A stretch of DNA of 64,000 bases from Rickettsia sp. (GCA_015657545.1 JADHZC010000001.1:1-64000), one strand, 5' to 3'. Positions 40,529 to 50,926 are shown, numbered from the stretch's first letter. A program made the numbers and translations. Notes: generated by a model from the sequence alone, not told the origin.

Positions 40529-41683
40529 ATGCAAGCAGGTATCGTTTTAAAAACAGTTGAAAGATGTAACATTAACTGTACATATTGTTATTTTTTTAAT
40601 AAAAAAGATCAAAGTTTTCAATTACGTAAACCTTATATTTCTAAGAAAACCTTAGATATCTTTATTGATTTTGTAAAAAAGGGTATTAAACAGCTAAAAA
40701 TTACTCATTTAACAATAGGATTTCATGGAGGTGAACCATTAATGCAGAAAAAAAAAGATTTTGTAGAAATGTGTAGATCTATACAACAGAAATTAACTAC
40801 TGTTATAGCTTTAAGAAAGGTGAATTTTACTATACAAACGAATGGTATATTAATTGATGAAGAATGGATCACAATATTTAAGAAATACAATATAGGAGTA
40901 GGTATTAGTTTAGATGGAACTCAAGAAGTTAATGATAAGTTTAGGGTAGATAAATCAGGTCGAGGAACTTATTCTAAAGTAGTTAAAAAAATAAAATTAT
41001 GTAGAGAAAATAATTTTAATATAGGTATATTAGCGGTTGTGAATCCATTATTAAATGGACAGATTGTTTTTAAACATTTTGTAGAAACATTAAAACAATC
41101 ACATTTTGATTTTTTAATACCGGATGCGAATTATTTGGATTTGCCAACTTTTCCTATTCAAAGATATGGGGAATTTATGTCAGAAGTTTTTATAGCTTGG
41201 AGTTCATCTTTTTCTAAGGACAAAAAAGTTTTTGTGAGGTTTTGTTTAAATATCCTAGAACTTTTTTTTGGCAGTTCTTCTCGGGTTGAGGGGTATGGAA
41301 AAAGAGATAAAAATACATTGCCTTTAATATGCGTATCTAATAATGGAGATTTAGGACCTTTAGATGAACTGAGAAGTTGTGTACCAGAACTGTTTCTTAA
41401 ATATAACATTCAAGATATAAGTTGGAAAAAATATCTTTCAGAAGAATTATTTTTCAAGGAATATTTATATAACATGAACAATTCTCCTCAAGATTGCAGG
41501 AGTTGTTGTTGGGAAAAAATATGTAAAGGAGGAGCTTATGTTCACAGATATGACAAAAATACTGGGTTTCTTAATAAATCTGTATATTGTGAAGCACTTA
41601 AGTATTTTTATGAAAAAGTTACATTTTACTTACTGCAGAATGGCTACGTTGTATCAGATATCAAAAAGTTTTTGTCTATTTAA
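40529..41683 (+). CDS. Radical SAM/SPASM peptide maturase
   Basis: CNINCTYCYFF (CxxxCxxC), GFHGGEPLMQKK, FTIQTNGILID, GISLDGTQEVNDKFRVDKSGRGTYSKV; SPASM cysteines ICVSNNGDLGPLDELRSC...DCRSCCWEKICKGG...YC. Confidence 0.93.
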   Translation: MQAGIVLKTVERCNINCTYCYFFNKKDQSFQLRKPYISKKTLDIFIDFVKKGIKQLKITHLTIGFHGGEPLMQKKKDFVEMCRSIQQKLTTVIALRKVNFTIQTNGILIDEEWITIFKKYNIGVGISLDGTQEVNDKFRVDKSGRGTYSKVVKKIKLCRENNFNIGILAVVNPLLNGQIVFKHFVETLKQSHFDFLIPDANYLDLPTFPIQRYGEFMSEVFIAWSSSFSKDKKVFVRFCLNILELFFGSSSRVEGYGKRDKNTLPLICVSNNGDLGPLDELRSCVPELFLKYNIQDISWKKYLSEELFFKEYLYNMNNSPQDCRSCCWEKICKGGAYVHRYDKNTGFLNKSVYCEALKYFYEKVTFYLLQNGYVVSDIKKFLSI

Positions 41684-43322
41684 GAGATTTATATGCGTAA
41701 GTATTATTGGTGTTTTCTTCAATTTTATTTTCAATAATATATTAATAGCTCATGAAAACGATGTTCTTTATACTTTATCTTTTGATGAAAAAAATGTTTT
41801 TACCTTAAATATTAGTCTAGATTTCACAGGGCATGAAACAGGAAGTACAGAAATTTTATTACCAAGAAAATTTGAACAAATCATTCACTCAAAGGACTGG
41901 ATAAAAGATCTCAAATGTTATGTTGATGAGAAAGAAATTTCTTTATCTTTTGATGAAAATTCTTTTATTCTGGAGCACTCACCGGGTGCAAAAATGCATT
42001 GCACATACAAATTGCAACATGATGATGATTTATTATGTAAAACAGGAACATGTTCTTTAAATAGGAATTTTATCACCCCATTTTTTTCAAAAGATGCTCT
42101 GTTAGTACAAGGTTTACCAATATTCGTTGTACCCAAATTTCCAAAATATAATGTAAGGTTTAAATATAATTTTCCTAAAAATAGAATTTTTTATAACAAT
42201 ATTAGTAAATCTCAAGAAGTAGAATTTTATGATCTCAAAAATTCAGCTTTAGTAATAATAGACAAAAATTTAAAAAAAGATTTAGGTCAATATTCAATAA
42301 TTAGTATCAATGGATCATTACCCGAAAATCTTGATTTACTAGAACTGACTGATAAAATTTTTTCTGTCACTAAGGAGTATTTTCTTCCAAAGATGAATTC
42401 TGAAAAGCTTAATATGGTTTTTATTAATAATATTATGCAAACAAATTCAGTAAATCCTATTGAAGGACATTACAGTAAAAATAATATTTTTTTGAAATTT
42501 AATTCAACATTTCACAAGAATGATTTCGTTAGAATGTTGTTCCGTCAAATATCGCGTATGTTTTTAGAAAATTGGGTTAAAAACGTATCTGAAGATAATA
42601 AAAACAAATGGTTTTTTGAAGGTTTTAGCAAATATTTAGCTAATAATTTGGCGTTAAAAATTGATTTAACAGAAGAGGAATATATCAATAATTATAATGC
42701 TCTTTTAAAACAATACTATCTCTTGGGATCTTTAAATCAGATTTCTAATAAAAAAATAGATTCAAAATACTGGAATAATGAAATTTTTAGAAACATAGTT
42801 TCTACGAGAGGAGAGATTATAGCTCACGAATTACATGATATAATAACAATGCATTCAAATAAACAGTTTGAATTAGGGGATTTAATAAGGAATATTTTTG
42901 CTCCTCATCAGAATATTATTTTATCCTCTCAAGAAATTGCACAAATATTGTCAAAATTTATTTATAAAATTACGTTAAAAGATTATAACAATTTTTTAAC
43001 TAAAGCTATTTGTCAAGGACAATTTGAGCAACATGCTAATTCAGTTTTACAAAAATTTCACTTAAAATACATAAAATCTAAAGCAGTACATTATGGATTT
43101 GATGTTGTAAATACTTTTGTTCATGGAAAAATAATGGGTATAGAAAAATCTAGTCCAGCTTACCAAAAAGGATTACGAAATTTTCAAAAAATTTTATCGT
43201 ATTCTTACGATGGAGAAACAAATATGAAAATATCTGTTATGGATAAAAATAATCATATATGTTCAGTAGATTTTATTCCAAATAAGAAAGATATTAACAT
43301 TCCTCAGTATGTGCTAAAATGA
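41640..43322 (+). CDS. Secreted M61 (glycyl-aminopeptidase/PDZ)-like protein, probably catalytically inactive
   Basis: Internal ATG 41640 (MATLYQISK...) overlaps the maturase by 44 nt. M61-like order: beta-rich N-terminus, FVRMLFRQISRMFLENW...KWFFEGFSKYLANNLALK, C-terminal PDZ-like KAVHYGFDVVNTFVHGKIMGIEKSSPAYQKGLRN. HExxH replaced by RQISR. Confidence 0.6.
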   Translation: MATLYQISKSFCLFKRFICVSIIGVFFNFIFNNILIAHENDVLYTLSFDEKNVFTLNISLDFTGHETGSTEILLPRKFEQIIHSKDWIKDLKCYVDEKEISLSFDENSFILEHSPGAKMHCTYKLQHDDDLLCKTGTCSLNRNFITPFFSKDALLVQGLPIFVVPKFPKYNVRFKYNFPKNRIFYNNISKSQEVEFYDLKNSALVIIDKNLKKDLGQYSIISINGSLPENLDLLELTDKIFSVTKEYFLPKMNSEKLNMVFINNIMQTNSVNPIEGHYSKNNIFLKFNSTFHKNDFVRMLFRQISRMFLENWVKNVSEDNKNKWFFEGFSKYLANNLALKIDLTEEEYINNYNALLKQYYLLGSLNQISNKKIDSKYWNNEIFRNIVSTRGEIIAHELHDIITMHSNKQFELGDLIRNIFAPHQNIILSSQEIAQILSKFIYKITLKDYNNFLTKAICQGQFEQHANSVLQKFHLKYIKSKAVHYGFDVVNTFVHGKIMGIEKSSPAYQKGLRNFQKILSYSYDGETNMKISVMDKNNHICSVDFIPNKKDINIPQYVLK

Positions 43323-43739
43323 AATGTTGCTTTTAAATAGCAAGCATCAAGAAGAAATAAAGTGATATAAGATAAAAATTTTAGAAAGGATTTTAGAAAG
43401 AATTTTTTGGAAGAAAATTTTCAACTAAATACCAAGTATTGCTATAATAGCTAAGCAAAATATTGATACAAGCATAAATTTTTGTAATGGTTATTTGAAG
43501 ATCTAGAAGCAAAACAAAAAATCTTGAATGATATTTAATCATCTCATAGATTTACAATTTATAGAAAAATTGTTGCAAAAAAAAACAGATATTGGAATAT
43601 TTTGGATAAAACATAATAGTTAACAATTTATATGTTTTGAGTATTTTAAAATTTTAAAGAGGTTATTATTGACAATTTTAAATATGCTGACTATAAGTTG
43701 ATCAATAGATTTTTAATGTAAATTAATTTTTTGTAGATT

Positions 43740-44903
43740 ATGTTTAGTTTTTTTGCTCTGTTGAATAGATATTTTGTATTTTCTTTTCTAAAATTATTTG
43801 CCTTATCTTTTTGTTTTGTGAATATAGCGTATGCTGAATCAGGTTTATTGACTATAGATCCATTTATGAATCAGCCGGTTGCTGGTAAAGCTGATAGTAA
43901 TAATGTAAAACGTCCAGTAGATTTAACACAGGAAATGACTTCTCTGTTTTTAGAACCTAAGCTAATATCAGATTTTTTAAATATCCCTCACTTAGATTTT
44001 GCATCAATTATATTTAAGATGTATCTAGAAAATGGAGGTTATAATAATTCTGATCAGATTCTGAAATCAGGTTCGTATGATCTTGCTACTTGGGGACTTT
44101 CGCCTGCTTTTTTTCTTGATATGAACAAGTTCATATCTGTCGGTGCTGCATTCATTTTCAGTAATAAAGAATTGAAGTTTTTAGAAAATAATGATAGAGG
44201 AGAAAGAGTCAAATTAGAAAAATGGGGATTTGATTTTTTTGCTTTTAAGCCATCGGATTCAGATAAGAATAGTTTTCTTTTTAATGTTATCTTAAATCTA
44301 GGCAGTTTAACTTTTAAACAAATCTTTAAACCCCAAGATACAAACGGTAACAATGTCCAATCAGTAGCTCATGCAAAGAGCTCTACATTCTCTAAATTTG
44401 GAGGAGGGGTAAATTTTGTAGCTGGTTATAGATTGGTATTTAATTCCAGTACAAGTTCTTCAATTGAAGCCTTGTTACAAGGAAATTTCGTTCATTTACA
44501 GGAAGCTTCTAAAAAAGATCAAATAGATATTGAAAATAATTTCAGAGAATATGCTGATAAAAGCCAGACATCTTTTAATTTTATACCTACTGTAAAGATA
44601 AATGCAGGCAGCATTGCAATACCAAGAAGTCATTTAAAACTGAAGGGAGGATTCCTTACGAACTGGAGTTTGCCATTATATAAATCTGATGCACATAATC
44701 ATTCTTATTTAGATAAAGAATCTCAGGAAAAGTTAGAAAAGATTTTTACTTCAAAGATGGGTGATATAACAGAAGCTATCAGTATTGGTATAGAATATGA
44801 TCAAATATTTAATTTTGATCTTGGTGTTTCCTTTAAACAATCTCTCGGTGAAAAATCCCAAAAATCTTGGGCTCCATATGCAGAAATCATGTTTAATTTC
44901 TAA
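43740..44903 (+). CDS. Putative outer-membrane beta-barrel/surface protein
   Basis: Signal-like N-terminus (FLKLFALSFCFVNIAYAESG), alternating beta-rich sequence, C-terminal Phe (PYAEIMFNF). Confidence 0.65.
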   Translation: MFSFFALLNRYFVFSFLKLFALSFCFVNIAYAESGLLTIDPFMNQPVAGKADSNNVKRPVDLTQEMTSLFLEPKLISDFLNIPHLDFASIIFKMYLENGGYNNSDQILKSGSYDLATWGLSPAFFLDMNKFISVGAAFIFSNKELKFLENNDRGERVKLEKWGFDFFAFKPSDSDKNSFLFNVILNLGSLTFKQIFKPQDTNGNNVQSVAHAKSSTFSKFGGGVNFVAGYRLVFNSSTSSSIEALLQGNFVHLQEASKKDQIDIENNFREYADKSQTSFNFIPTVKINAGSIAIPRSHLKLKGGFLTNWSLPLYKSDAHNHSYLDKESQEKLEKIFTSKMGDITEAISIGIEYDQIFNFDLGVSFKQSLGEKSQKSWAPYAEIMFNF

Positions 44904-45003
44904 TTGTAAATTTCAAAATAAATATTTTACAATAGAAAAATTTTTTTTAAAAAGATTCTATTTTAAGAAAAAATAGTTATATTACAAATTAAATAATATT
45001 GAT

Positions 45004-45040
45004 CAAAAGCTTTTGCAAAACCACTTCTTTAGGGGCGGGT
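45004..45040. mobile_element. IS200/IS605-type left-end-like segment, copy 2
   Basis: caaaagcttttgcaaaaccacttctttaggggcgggt, next to the tnpA remnant; 31/37 matches to 15974-16010. Confidence 0.75.
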
Positions 45041-45049
45041 TAAGCAAGC

Positions 45050-45506
45050 AATTTTAGTCATTTTTGTTGCCTGATTTATTTGTTTTGTAGAAGGAGGGGT
45101 TCTTTGGTTTTCTATATATTTTTTTACTATGTCTATAGATACACCTTCGGTAGATATAATGCAATAGCTAGGAGACCAAAAATGTTTTTCCTAAAGTTTT
45201 GCTTTTATCAAATTGTAAAATTCTTTTTTTAAAATATAAGAAGATTTCCCCTTTAATTTACTTACAATGTTAGATAAAGCATGCTTAGGGTGTAAATTTA
45301 ATAAAATCATTCATATGTATATGGTCATCTTCCTCTCCAAATTCTAATAAATTACATTGCATTTGTTGTGCTTTTTCTGTAAGAACATTTTTTAATCTTA
45401 CAAGCATTTCTTTAATTATGGCATTGCGTCTATATTTAGTTATAAATATTAAATGTATATAATTTTTAAAAATACAACTTCTTCCAGCTCTCCAGGAGTA
45501 ATTCAT
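45050..45506 (-). pseudogene. tnpA: IS200/IS605 TnpA (Y1 HUH transposase), disrupted
   Basis: MNYSWRAGRSCIFKNYIHLIFITKYRRNAIIKEM...EFGEEDDHIHM (HxH) then frameshifted KHFWSPSYCIISTEGVSIDIVKKYIENQRTPP. Confidence 0.88.
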
Positions 45507-45578
45507 ATAAAAAGACTTGGCGATTTAAAGCTTATATTGTTATAAATATATATTTTTTACTATATAAAAAATTTTTAA

Positions 45579-46830
45579 ATGGAAGGAATAAAATTTAGAG
45601 CAAGACCAACTAAATATCAAAAAGACATTTTAGATCAATGGATGGTTTGTGCTAAATTTATCTGAAATGCAAAATGCTCAGAAGAAAAATATTACGGAAA
45701 TTTTGCTAAAATATTATCCAATTGAAATATATGTTTCTGTAGATCAATCTATGTTTATCATTTTTATTTGATTGTCTCTCTGTTATACAAAAAAGTACAG
45801 CAAATAATTGGTATTTTATTTATAGAAATTTTATAAAAAGCAAATGTGAAAAACCAAGATTCAAAAAAAGACCTAGTAACGGCAATCTGTATTTAACAAG
45901 AGAAATTTTTAGCTTTAATAGGAGTAGAGATGGTAATTTACGATTATTTCTTAGGATTTCAAAAAAATAACATAGGGTATCTATCATTTAAAGCGCATAA
46001 AAATTTCAACATTCTACATTCTATACATATAAAAAGAGAAACGGGATTTTATTATGTAAGTTTTGGATATAAAAGAGAAAATGGTACTCAGATTTAAAAG
46101 GCTAGTGAATAAATCTACAGAATATTTAAAAAAATATACGGTAGGAATAGATAGAGGAGTTAAGATAGCAAGCCAAATAGGAGATCTAAGTTATAATTTA
46201 GATAAAAATTCTCAAAAATAGCTGAATAAGAAGAATAGAAAAATTAAACAAGAGATTTGTAAGACAGATAAGAATTTTATTAAAGAGAAAAGAAAGATTC
46301 TCAAAAAGATTAGAAAAAGTAAGAAAATTTCTCTTTATTCTTTTTAGAAGAGAGATAGTCATACTACCAAAAAATATGGATTTTCCAAAAATTTTTGTAG
46401 ATAGCTATTATTTTTTCTTCACTAAAAATTAGCAATTTACTTTTATTTTTAGAAAATAAGGTAAATTTAAGTATAGAAAGTTGGAAGTTTGATTTTCTAC
46501 AGTTTGAAAATTCAATTTTACTTGATGTAGCAGCTGCAAGCCCCGTTATTTATAGCGGGGTAAAGCTGTATTATAGAGGTCTATTTTGCTGTTGAATATA
46601 TTTTTTTTAATGTATATATAGGCGCTCCTCCACAACTAGCTAGGGCAAAAACTAAATGAACACATAATTTGTTATTATTTGCCATTTTAAATAATCAATG
46701 GTATATTTTTACATATGTTTTGTAATTATACTAGATATTTAGTAAAAAATGTGGATATACTGAAGATGCGGATATAAACGCAGCTCAAAATATTCTAACG
46801 GCTGGACTAATGAGCCGGGCTGGTCTGTGA
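45579..46830 (+). pseudogene. tnpB: IS605 TnpB, disrupted
   Basis: Start MEGIKFRARPTKYQKDILDQWMVCAKFI*NAKCSEEKYY; many stops/frameshifts; C-terminus ADINAAQNILTAGLMSRAGL* before the right end. Confidence 0.85.
46533..46569. other. Strong GC-rich hairpin inside decayed tnpB region
   Basis: CAGCT-GCAAG-CCCCGTTATTTATAGCGGGG-TAA-AGCTG: nested stems CAGCT/AGCTG and CCCCG/CGGGG. Confidence 0.75.
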
Positions 46831-46936
46831 AGCTAATAGAGTAGTTGATCGGCAGCAGAAACCTGAGAAAATTTGTGAAAATTCTCTTCCTTGGTAACCA
46901 AGGAATCCATGTACTTTAGTGCGTGGAAGATGTCAA
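46776..46936 (+). mobile_element. IS605-type right end / omegaRNA-like segment, copy 2
   Basis: CCTTGG-TAA-CCAAGG stem, then TCCATGTAC-TTTA-GTGCGTGGA stem, then GATGTCAA; matches 18349-18512. Confidence 0.8.
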
Positions 46937-47120
46937 TTTTTCATCAAATATACAAGGATCTTAATTCACTCAGCAGAATTTTTTCTCAAAACAGCAAAAT
47001 TTCTTTAGAAGCTTTTTTTTTCGGATTAGCTAGTTTAGCTGATTTTTAGTAAAACATAATAAGTAGTTACCTAACTTTTATAAAGGCAATTTATTGCAAA
47101 AGTGAAAAATATCATCATAT

Positions 47121-48392
47121 TTACTGTTTTGATTTTATTATTTTTTTTTCATGAGATATAGTTTTTTTATTTTTTTTTTGAGACATAATAAAAATTATTA
47201 AACCTGGTATAGATAAGAGCATAATAAAAATGAAAAATCTATCCCAATTCAAAATTTTTATCATTAAACCTGAAATTGTAAGAGCAACTATATTATTAAT
47301 CATATTTGATAGGCTAACTAGAAATGAATATTGTATAGCTATAAATTTTTTATTTACTAATTCATTAAGATATATAGTATAAATATTAATAGTCATACCA
47401 GTTATTAAACCATCTACTGTGGTGACGATTGCTAGTATATAAAAAGATTTAAACCATCCTAAAATTATAAATAATGGATAAGTTATCAATTGTAAAGTGA
47501 AACATAAAATTAAAGCTTTTTGATATCTTAATTTTTTTACAAAAAAATATGAAATAAATACTCCTAAGCAAAAAACAATAAAATCATAAAAATAGCTCAT
47601 GAAAGCTAATTTCGTTTTAGAAAAACCCAAAGAGGCATAATATAGCAAAATTGTGGACGAGAGCATAGTTTTCCCTATTTTTAGTAAAATTACGCTAAAT
47701 ATGGTTAATTTCCAGTTATTTCTAGAAGAAAATTCTCGATATGCAAGAGCAATTTTTTTTAAATACAAAGAAAAATTGGGATAAAAACTATATTTATTGT
47801 CCTTAATATTAATTAAATATAGTGCAGAAGATAAATAAACTATAGAATTTATAAAAAATGCTTTACTCCATCCTAATTTTTCGGCAATCAAAAGAGTTGT
47901 TATGGAAGAAGTTAGAATTCCAATTTTATGGCCAAAAGAAGAATTAGTAATGATCTTAGATGAGTTCATATTAAAAGATTTTATAAACTCTAATCTAAAG
48001 GATTCAAAACTAGTATCATATATAGAAGAAATAACAGAAAATAAAAAGCTCAAAAAATAAATTAATTTTAAATCTTTTTGAGGATTAGAATAGCTCAGCA
48101 TAAGTAATATAATACTCATGAATATTATTGACAAAAACATCCATGATTTTTTAGCTCCTATTTTTTTTATATAGCTACTAGAAAGATATTCAATCATATT
48201 ACCCCATATAAATTTCAAAGAGTAAGGAATCCTTACTATTAAAAAACTTGTAATGACAACTATATCTATCTGATAATCTTGCAACCAAACAAAAATGCTA
48301 GAATAAATAATCCCTAAAGGAAATCCACTAATAACGCTAAGCAAAAAAATTTTGTTCAGTATATAATTGCTGTAGGTAAAAATTTTTTTCAT
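47121..48392 (-). CDS. AmpG-like muropeptide permease (MFS)
   Basis: LLSVISGFPLGIIYSSIFVWLQDYQIDIVVITSFLIVRIPYSLKFIWGNMIEY; 12-TM pattern. Confidence 0.8.
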   Translation of the reverse strand: MKKIFTYSNYILNKIFLLSVISGFPLGIIYSSIFVWLQDYQIDIVVITSFLIVRIPYSLKFIWGNMIEYLSSSYIKKIGAKKSWMFLSIIFMSIILLMLSYSNPQKDLKLIYFLSFLFSVISSIYDTSFESFRLEFIKSFNMNSSKIITNSSFGHKIGILTSSITTLLIAEKLGWSKAFFINSIVYLSSALYLINIKDNKYSFYPNFSLYLKKIALAYREFSSRNNWKLTIFSVILLKIGKTMLSSTILLYYASLGFSKTKLAFMSYFYDFIVFCLGVFISYFFVKKLRYQKALILCFTLQLITYPLFIILGWFKSFYILAIVTTVDGLITGMTINIYTIYLNELVNKKFIAIQYSFLVSLSNMINNIVALTISGLMIKILNWDRFFIFIMLLSIPGLIIFIMSQKKNKKTISHEKKIIKSKQ

Positions 48393-48412
48393 AATACATA
48401 AATATTTGATAA

Positions 48413-50926
48413 TTAAAGAGACTCTATTGATAAGATAGGATCTTTTATAGTTCCGCTAACATTAAATTTTTTATCTTTTATTAATTCGTCGCTAATTATA
48501 ATTTTTCCTTGGACAGAAGATTGGTTTAAATTAATAGATAAAAGTTCAGATGTAACTTTCATATTGTATATTTTACACGAAATATTTCTTAACTCTAAGA
48601 TAGAATCTTTTAAAGATAAATTTGCTTCAAATTCAGAAATTACTGTTTTTTCCAAATCTGTATTAGTTTTTATATGTTCAAAATATTGCTTAAATATATT
48701 TTCTAGATTCAATAATATTGAAATTTTTTCTGCTAATAATTCTAAATTATAATAGGAATTTGTTATCTTCATATTATGATCAATTTTATGTAAAAAATTT
48801 CCTTTCAAGACGATATTTCCTACAATTTTTTGATCTATTTCTAAATTTTGTAAAATGTTACTTTTAGAAAGGTCGTAGTTATCAAAAAACAAGTGACCAG
48901 ATATTTCATTTTTTTCTTGATCTAAGAGTAACTGATTAATTTGATGATTGTTATCAAGAATTAGATTATGTAAAAATATTTTCCCTTTTGAGATTTTTCC
49001 TAATAGAGAAATTTCTTTTGATATATTATTGTTTTCCAGTAACAAAAATTTTTTACAATCTAATTGAAAATTAAAATCTTTTAAATCAAGATTTGATATA
49101 AGATAAGTAAGGATCTGATTAAAGGATTGGTAAGAAATTTGAGAGAAATTTAAGTTTAGCATTAAAATATCTTGAAGAACAGAGAACTTCATTTCTGATT
49201 TTTCAAATTTAGTATTATCATTGAAAGTAGAAAAGATATTTTTTATAGAAAATATCTCTTCGGACATTTGAATATCAAAATTAATTTTTTGTAAAATTTT
49301 ATTTTCCTCTTGTTGTAGGTAATTTATGTCTAGATTATGATGAAATAATTTGTAAGGAGTATAATCTGTTTTTGTTTTTCTGATTCTGTTTATATATGGA
49401 AGATATGTATATAAAATATTTTGTGTTAGGTCATCTTGTGATTGATGGGGCAAAAGAGAGAAAATTTTTGTGTCTGCTATTAAATTATTGTTATCAGTAA
49501 TAAAAAAATTTCCTCTCATTATATTTTGAGGAGTATTAATTTGAAAATATTGCATATCTATAATATTTCTATCTAGGGATAATTTTCCACTTAATAGAAA
49601 TTGTTCTTCTTTTTTATTATTAACAATATTAGGAAGTTTAAGATATAGCTCAAGAGGATTTGAATAGATAAAAAATTTTTGCAAAAACTTGTTAGCAGTA
49701 AAAATATCTAACCCTGCAATGTATAAATTACCATTCATAAAAAAATTTTCTGAATTTTCTTTATCAAAATCAATTTTTATTTTATTTTTTCCATTTAACT
49801 CTGCAGTAAATTCCATCTGAGATTTTTTATCTTTAATTTTTTTATAAAATATAGCATTATTTACAATTATTCCTTCTTCTAATTCAAAATCTGGCAATTT
49901 AGATGATATTGAAAAAATTCTTTTATGTTGAAAAAGGTAAGCTGCCAAGCAATTTAGTAGATTATTATTTTGGTCATTCTTTCTAGATACTGAAAGATCT
50001 GGTTTTTCTGTAATAATACATGGTATCTCTGTAAAAATGAGAGATAAGGAATTTTCCTCAATATTTTCCTTATTCGGAAAAAATTTTCCTTGAAATGCTA
50101 ATTTTTCAGATTTGCCTTTGATATTTGTTAAAAAAATTTCACCATTTGTAAAATTAATATCAAAATTTATTGATATCTTATTTTTGGTATCAAAATATTT
50201 TGCTAAATTAATCTCTGTAGGTAACAATAATTTTTTAAAAAATTCTTCATAATTAGTTTTAATATATGCTTGGCCTTCTAGAAATTTTTCAAGATCAAAT
50301 TTTTCTTTAATTTGTATCAAATTTTCTTCTAATTGTAAGGTTAGATAACTAGTAATTTCTTCGTTTTGAGGATTTTTAGATAGCTCCAATTTGAAATAAA
50401 AATCTTTTTGTAAAGAGATAAAGGATAAAGTCTCATTTTTGTTCTTGATGATTTGTAAATCTTGTATAATATTTAGTTTTTTATTATTTATGTCTGATGA
50501 ATTAGAGATCTTTTCTATGTTTGTGACATGGATTGGAACATTTTGTAAAAAATTTAATTTATTAAAAAAATAGTAAATTTTAGGAAAAATTTGATGTTCT
50601 AAGAAAAATTGATCAATGTTATCTTTAATAAGTATTTCTGAAATTTTGAAAAATTTTACTTGAGAAGAATTCAAAAATGCAAAAGGAGACATATTAAATT
50701 CAAAAACGATATCTTTTAATAAAAATTCTTGTCCTATATTTATATTTTTGATACAAAACACAGGAATAATGGATTTTTGAAATTTCAATGAAATGGATAT
50801 ATCTTGGGGGGAGTCAGAAATTTTTTCTATTTGATTTTTATATATAGAAAATATGTAGAAAAAGAATGCTAAGTAAGAAATGAACAATATAAAAATTGAT
50901 TTGACCAATATCTTAATTTTTTTCAC
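48413..50926 (-). CDS. Large AsmA/TamB-like envelope protein
   Basis: N-terminal TM anchor, long beta-rich body, AsmA-like end (EFEANLSLKDSILELRNISCKIYNMKVTSELLSINLNQSSVQGKIIIS). Confidence 0.6.
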   Translation of the reverse strand: MKKIKILVKSIFILFISYLAFFFYIFSIYKNQIEKISDSPQDISISLKFQKSIIPVFCIKNINIGQEFLLKDIVFEFNMSPFAFLNSSQVKFFKISEILIKDNIDQFFLEHQIFPKIYYFFNKLNFLQNVPIHVTNIEKISNSSDINNKKLNIIQDLQIIKNKNETLSFISLQKDFYFKLELSKNPQNEEITSYLTLQLEENLIQIKEKFDLEKFLEGQAYIKTNYEEFFKKLLLPTEINLAKYFDTKNKISINFDINFTNGEIFLTNIKGKSEKLAFQGKFFPNKENIEENSLSLIFTEIPCIITEKPDLSVSRKNDQNNNLLNCLAAYLFQHKRIFSISSKLPDFELEEGIIVNNAIFYKKIKDKKSQMEFTAELNGKNKIKIDFDKENSENFFMNGNLYIAGLDIFTANKFLQKFFIYSNPLELYLKLPNIVNNKKEEQFLLSGKLSLDRNIIDMQYFQINTPQNIMRGNFFITDNNNLIADTKIFSLLPHQSQDDLTQNILYTYLPYINRIRKTKTDYTPYKLFHHNLDINYLQQEENKILQKINFDIQMSEEIFSIKNIFSTFNDNTKFEKSEMKFSVLQDILMLNLNFSQISYQSFNQILTYLISNLDLKDFNFQLDCKKFLLLENNNISKEISLLGKISKGKIFLHNLILDNNHQINQLLLDQEKNEISGHLFFDNYDLSKSNILQNLEIDQKIVGNIVLKGNFLHKIDHNMKITNSYYNLELLAEKISILLNLENIFKQYFEHIKTNTDLEKTVISEFEANLSLKDSILELRNISCKIYNMKVTSELLSINLNQSSVQGKIIISDELIKDKKFNVSGTIKDPILSIESL

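Noticed and set aside
41158-41409. 83-aa minus-strand ORF inside the maturase gene
   Set aside because: Antisense to well-supported radical SAM/SPASM coding sequence.
44054-44353. 99-aa minus-strand ORF inside the OMP-like gene
   Set aside because: Antisense shadow ORF; no ribosome-binding site or recognisable motif.
44906-44940. Weak stem (ATTGTAAA ... TTTTACAAT) after the OMP-like gene as terminator
   Set aside because: Long loop (about 15 nt) and an all A/T-rich stem; T-run follows but is displaced. Too weak to call.
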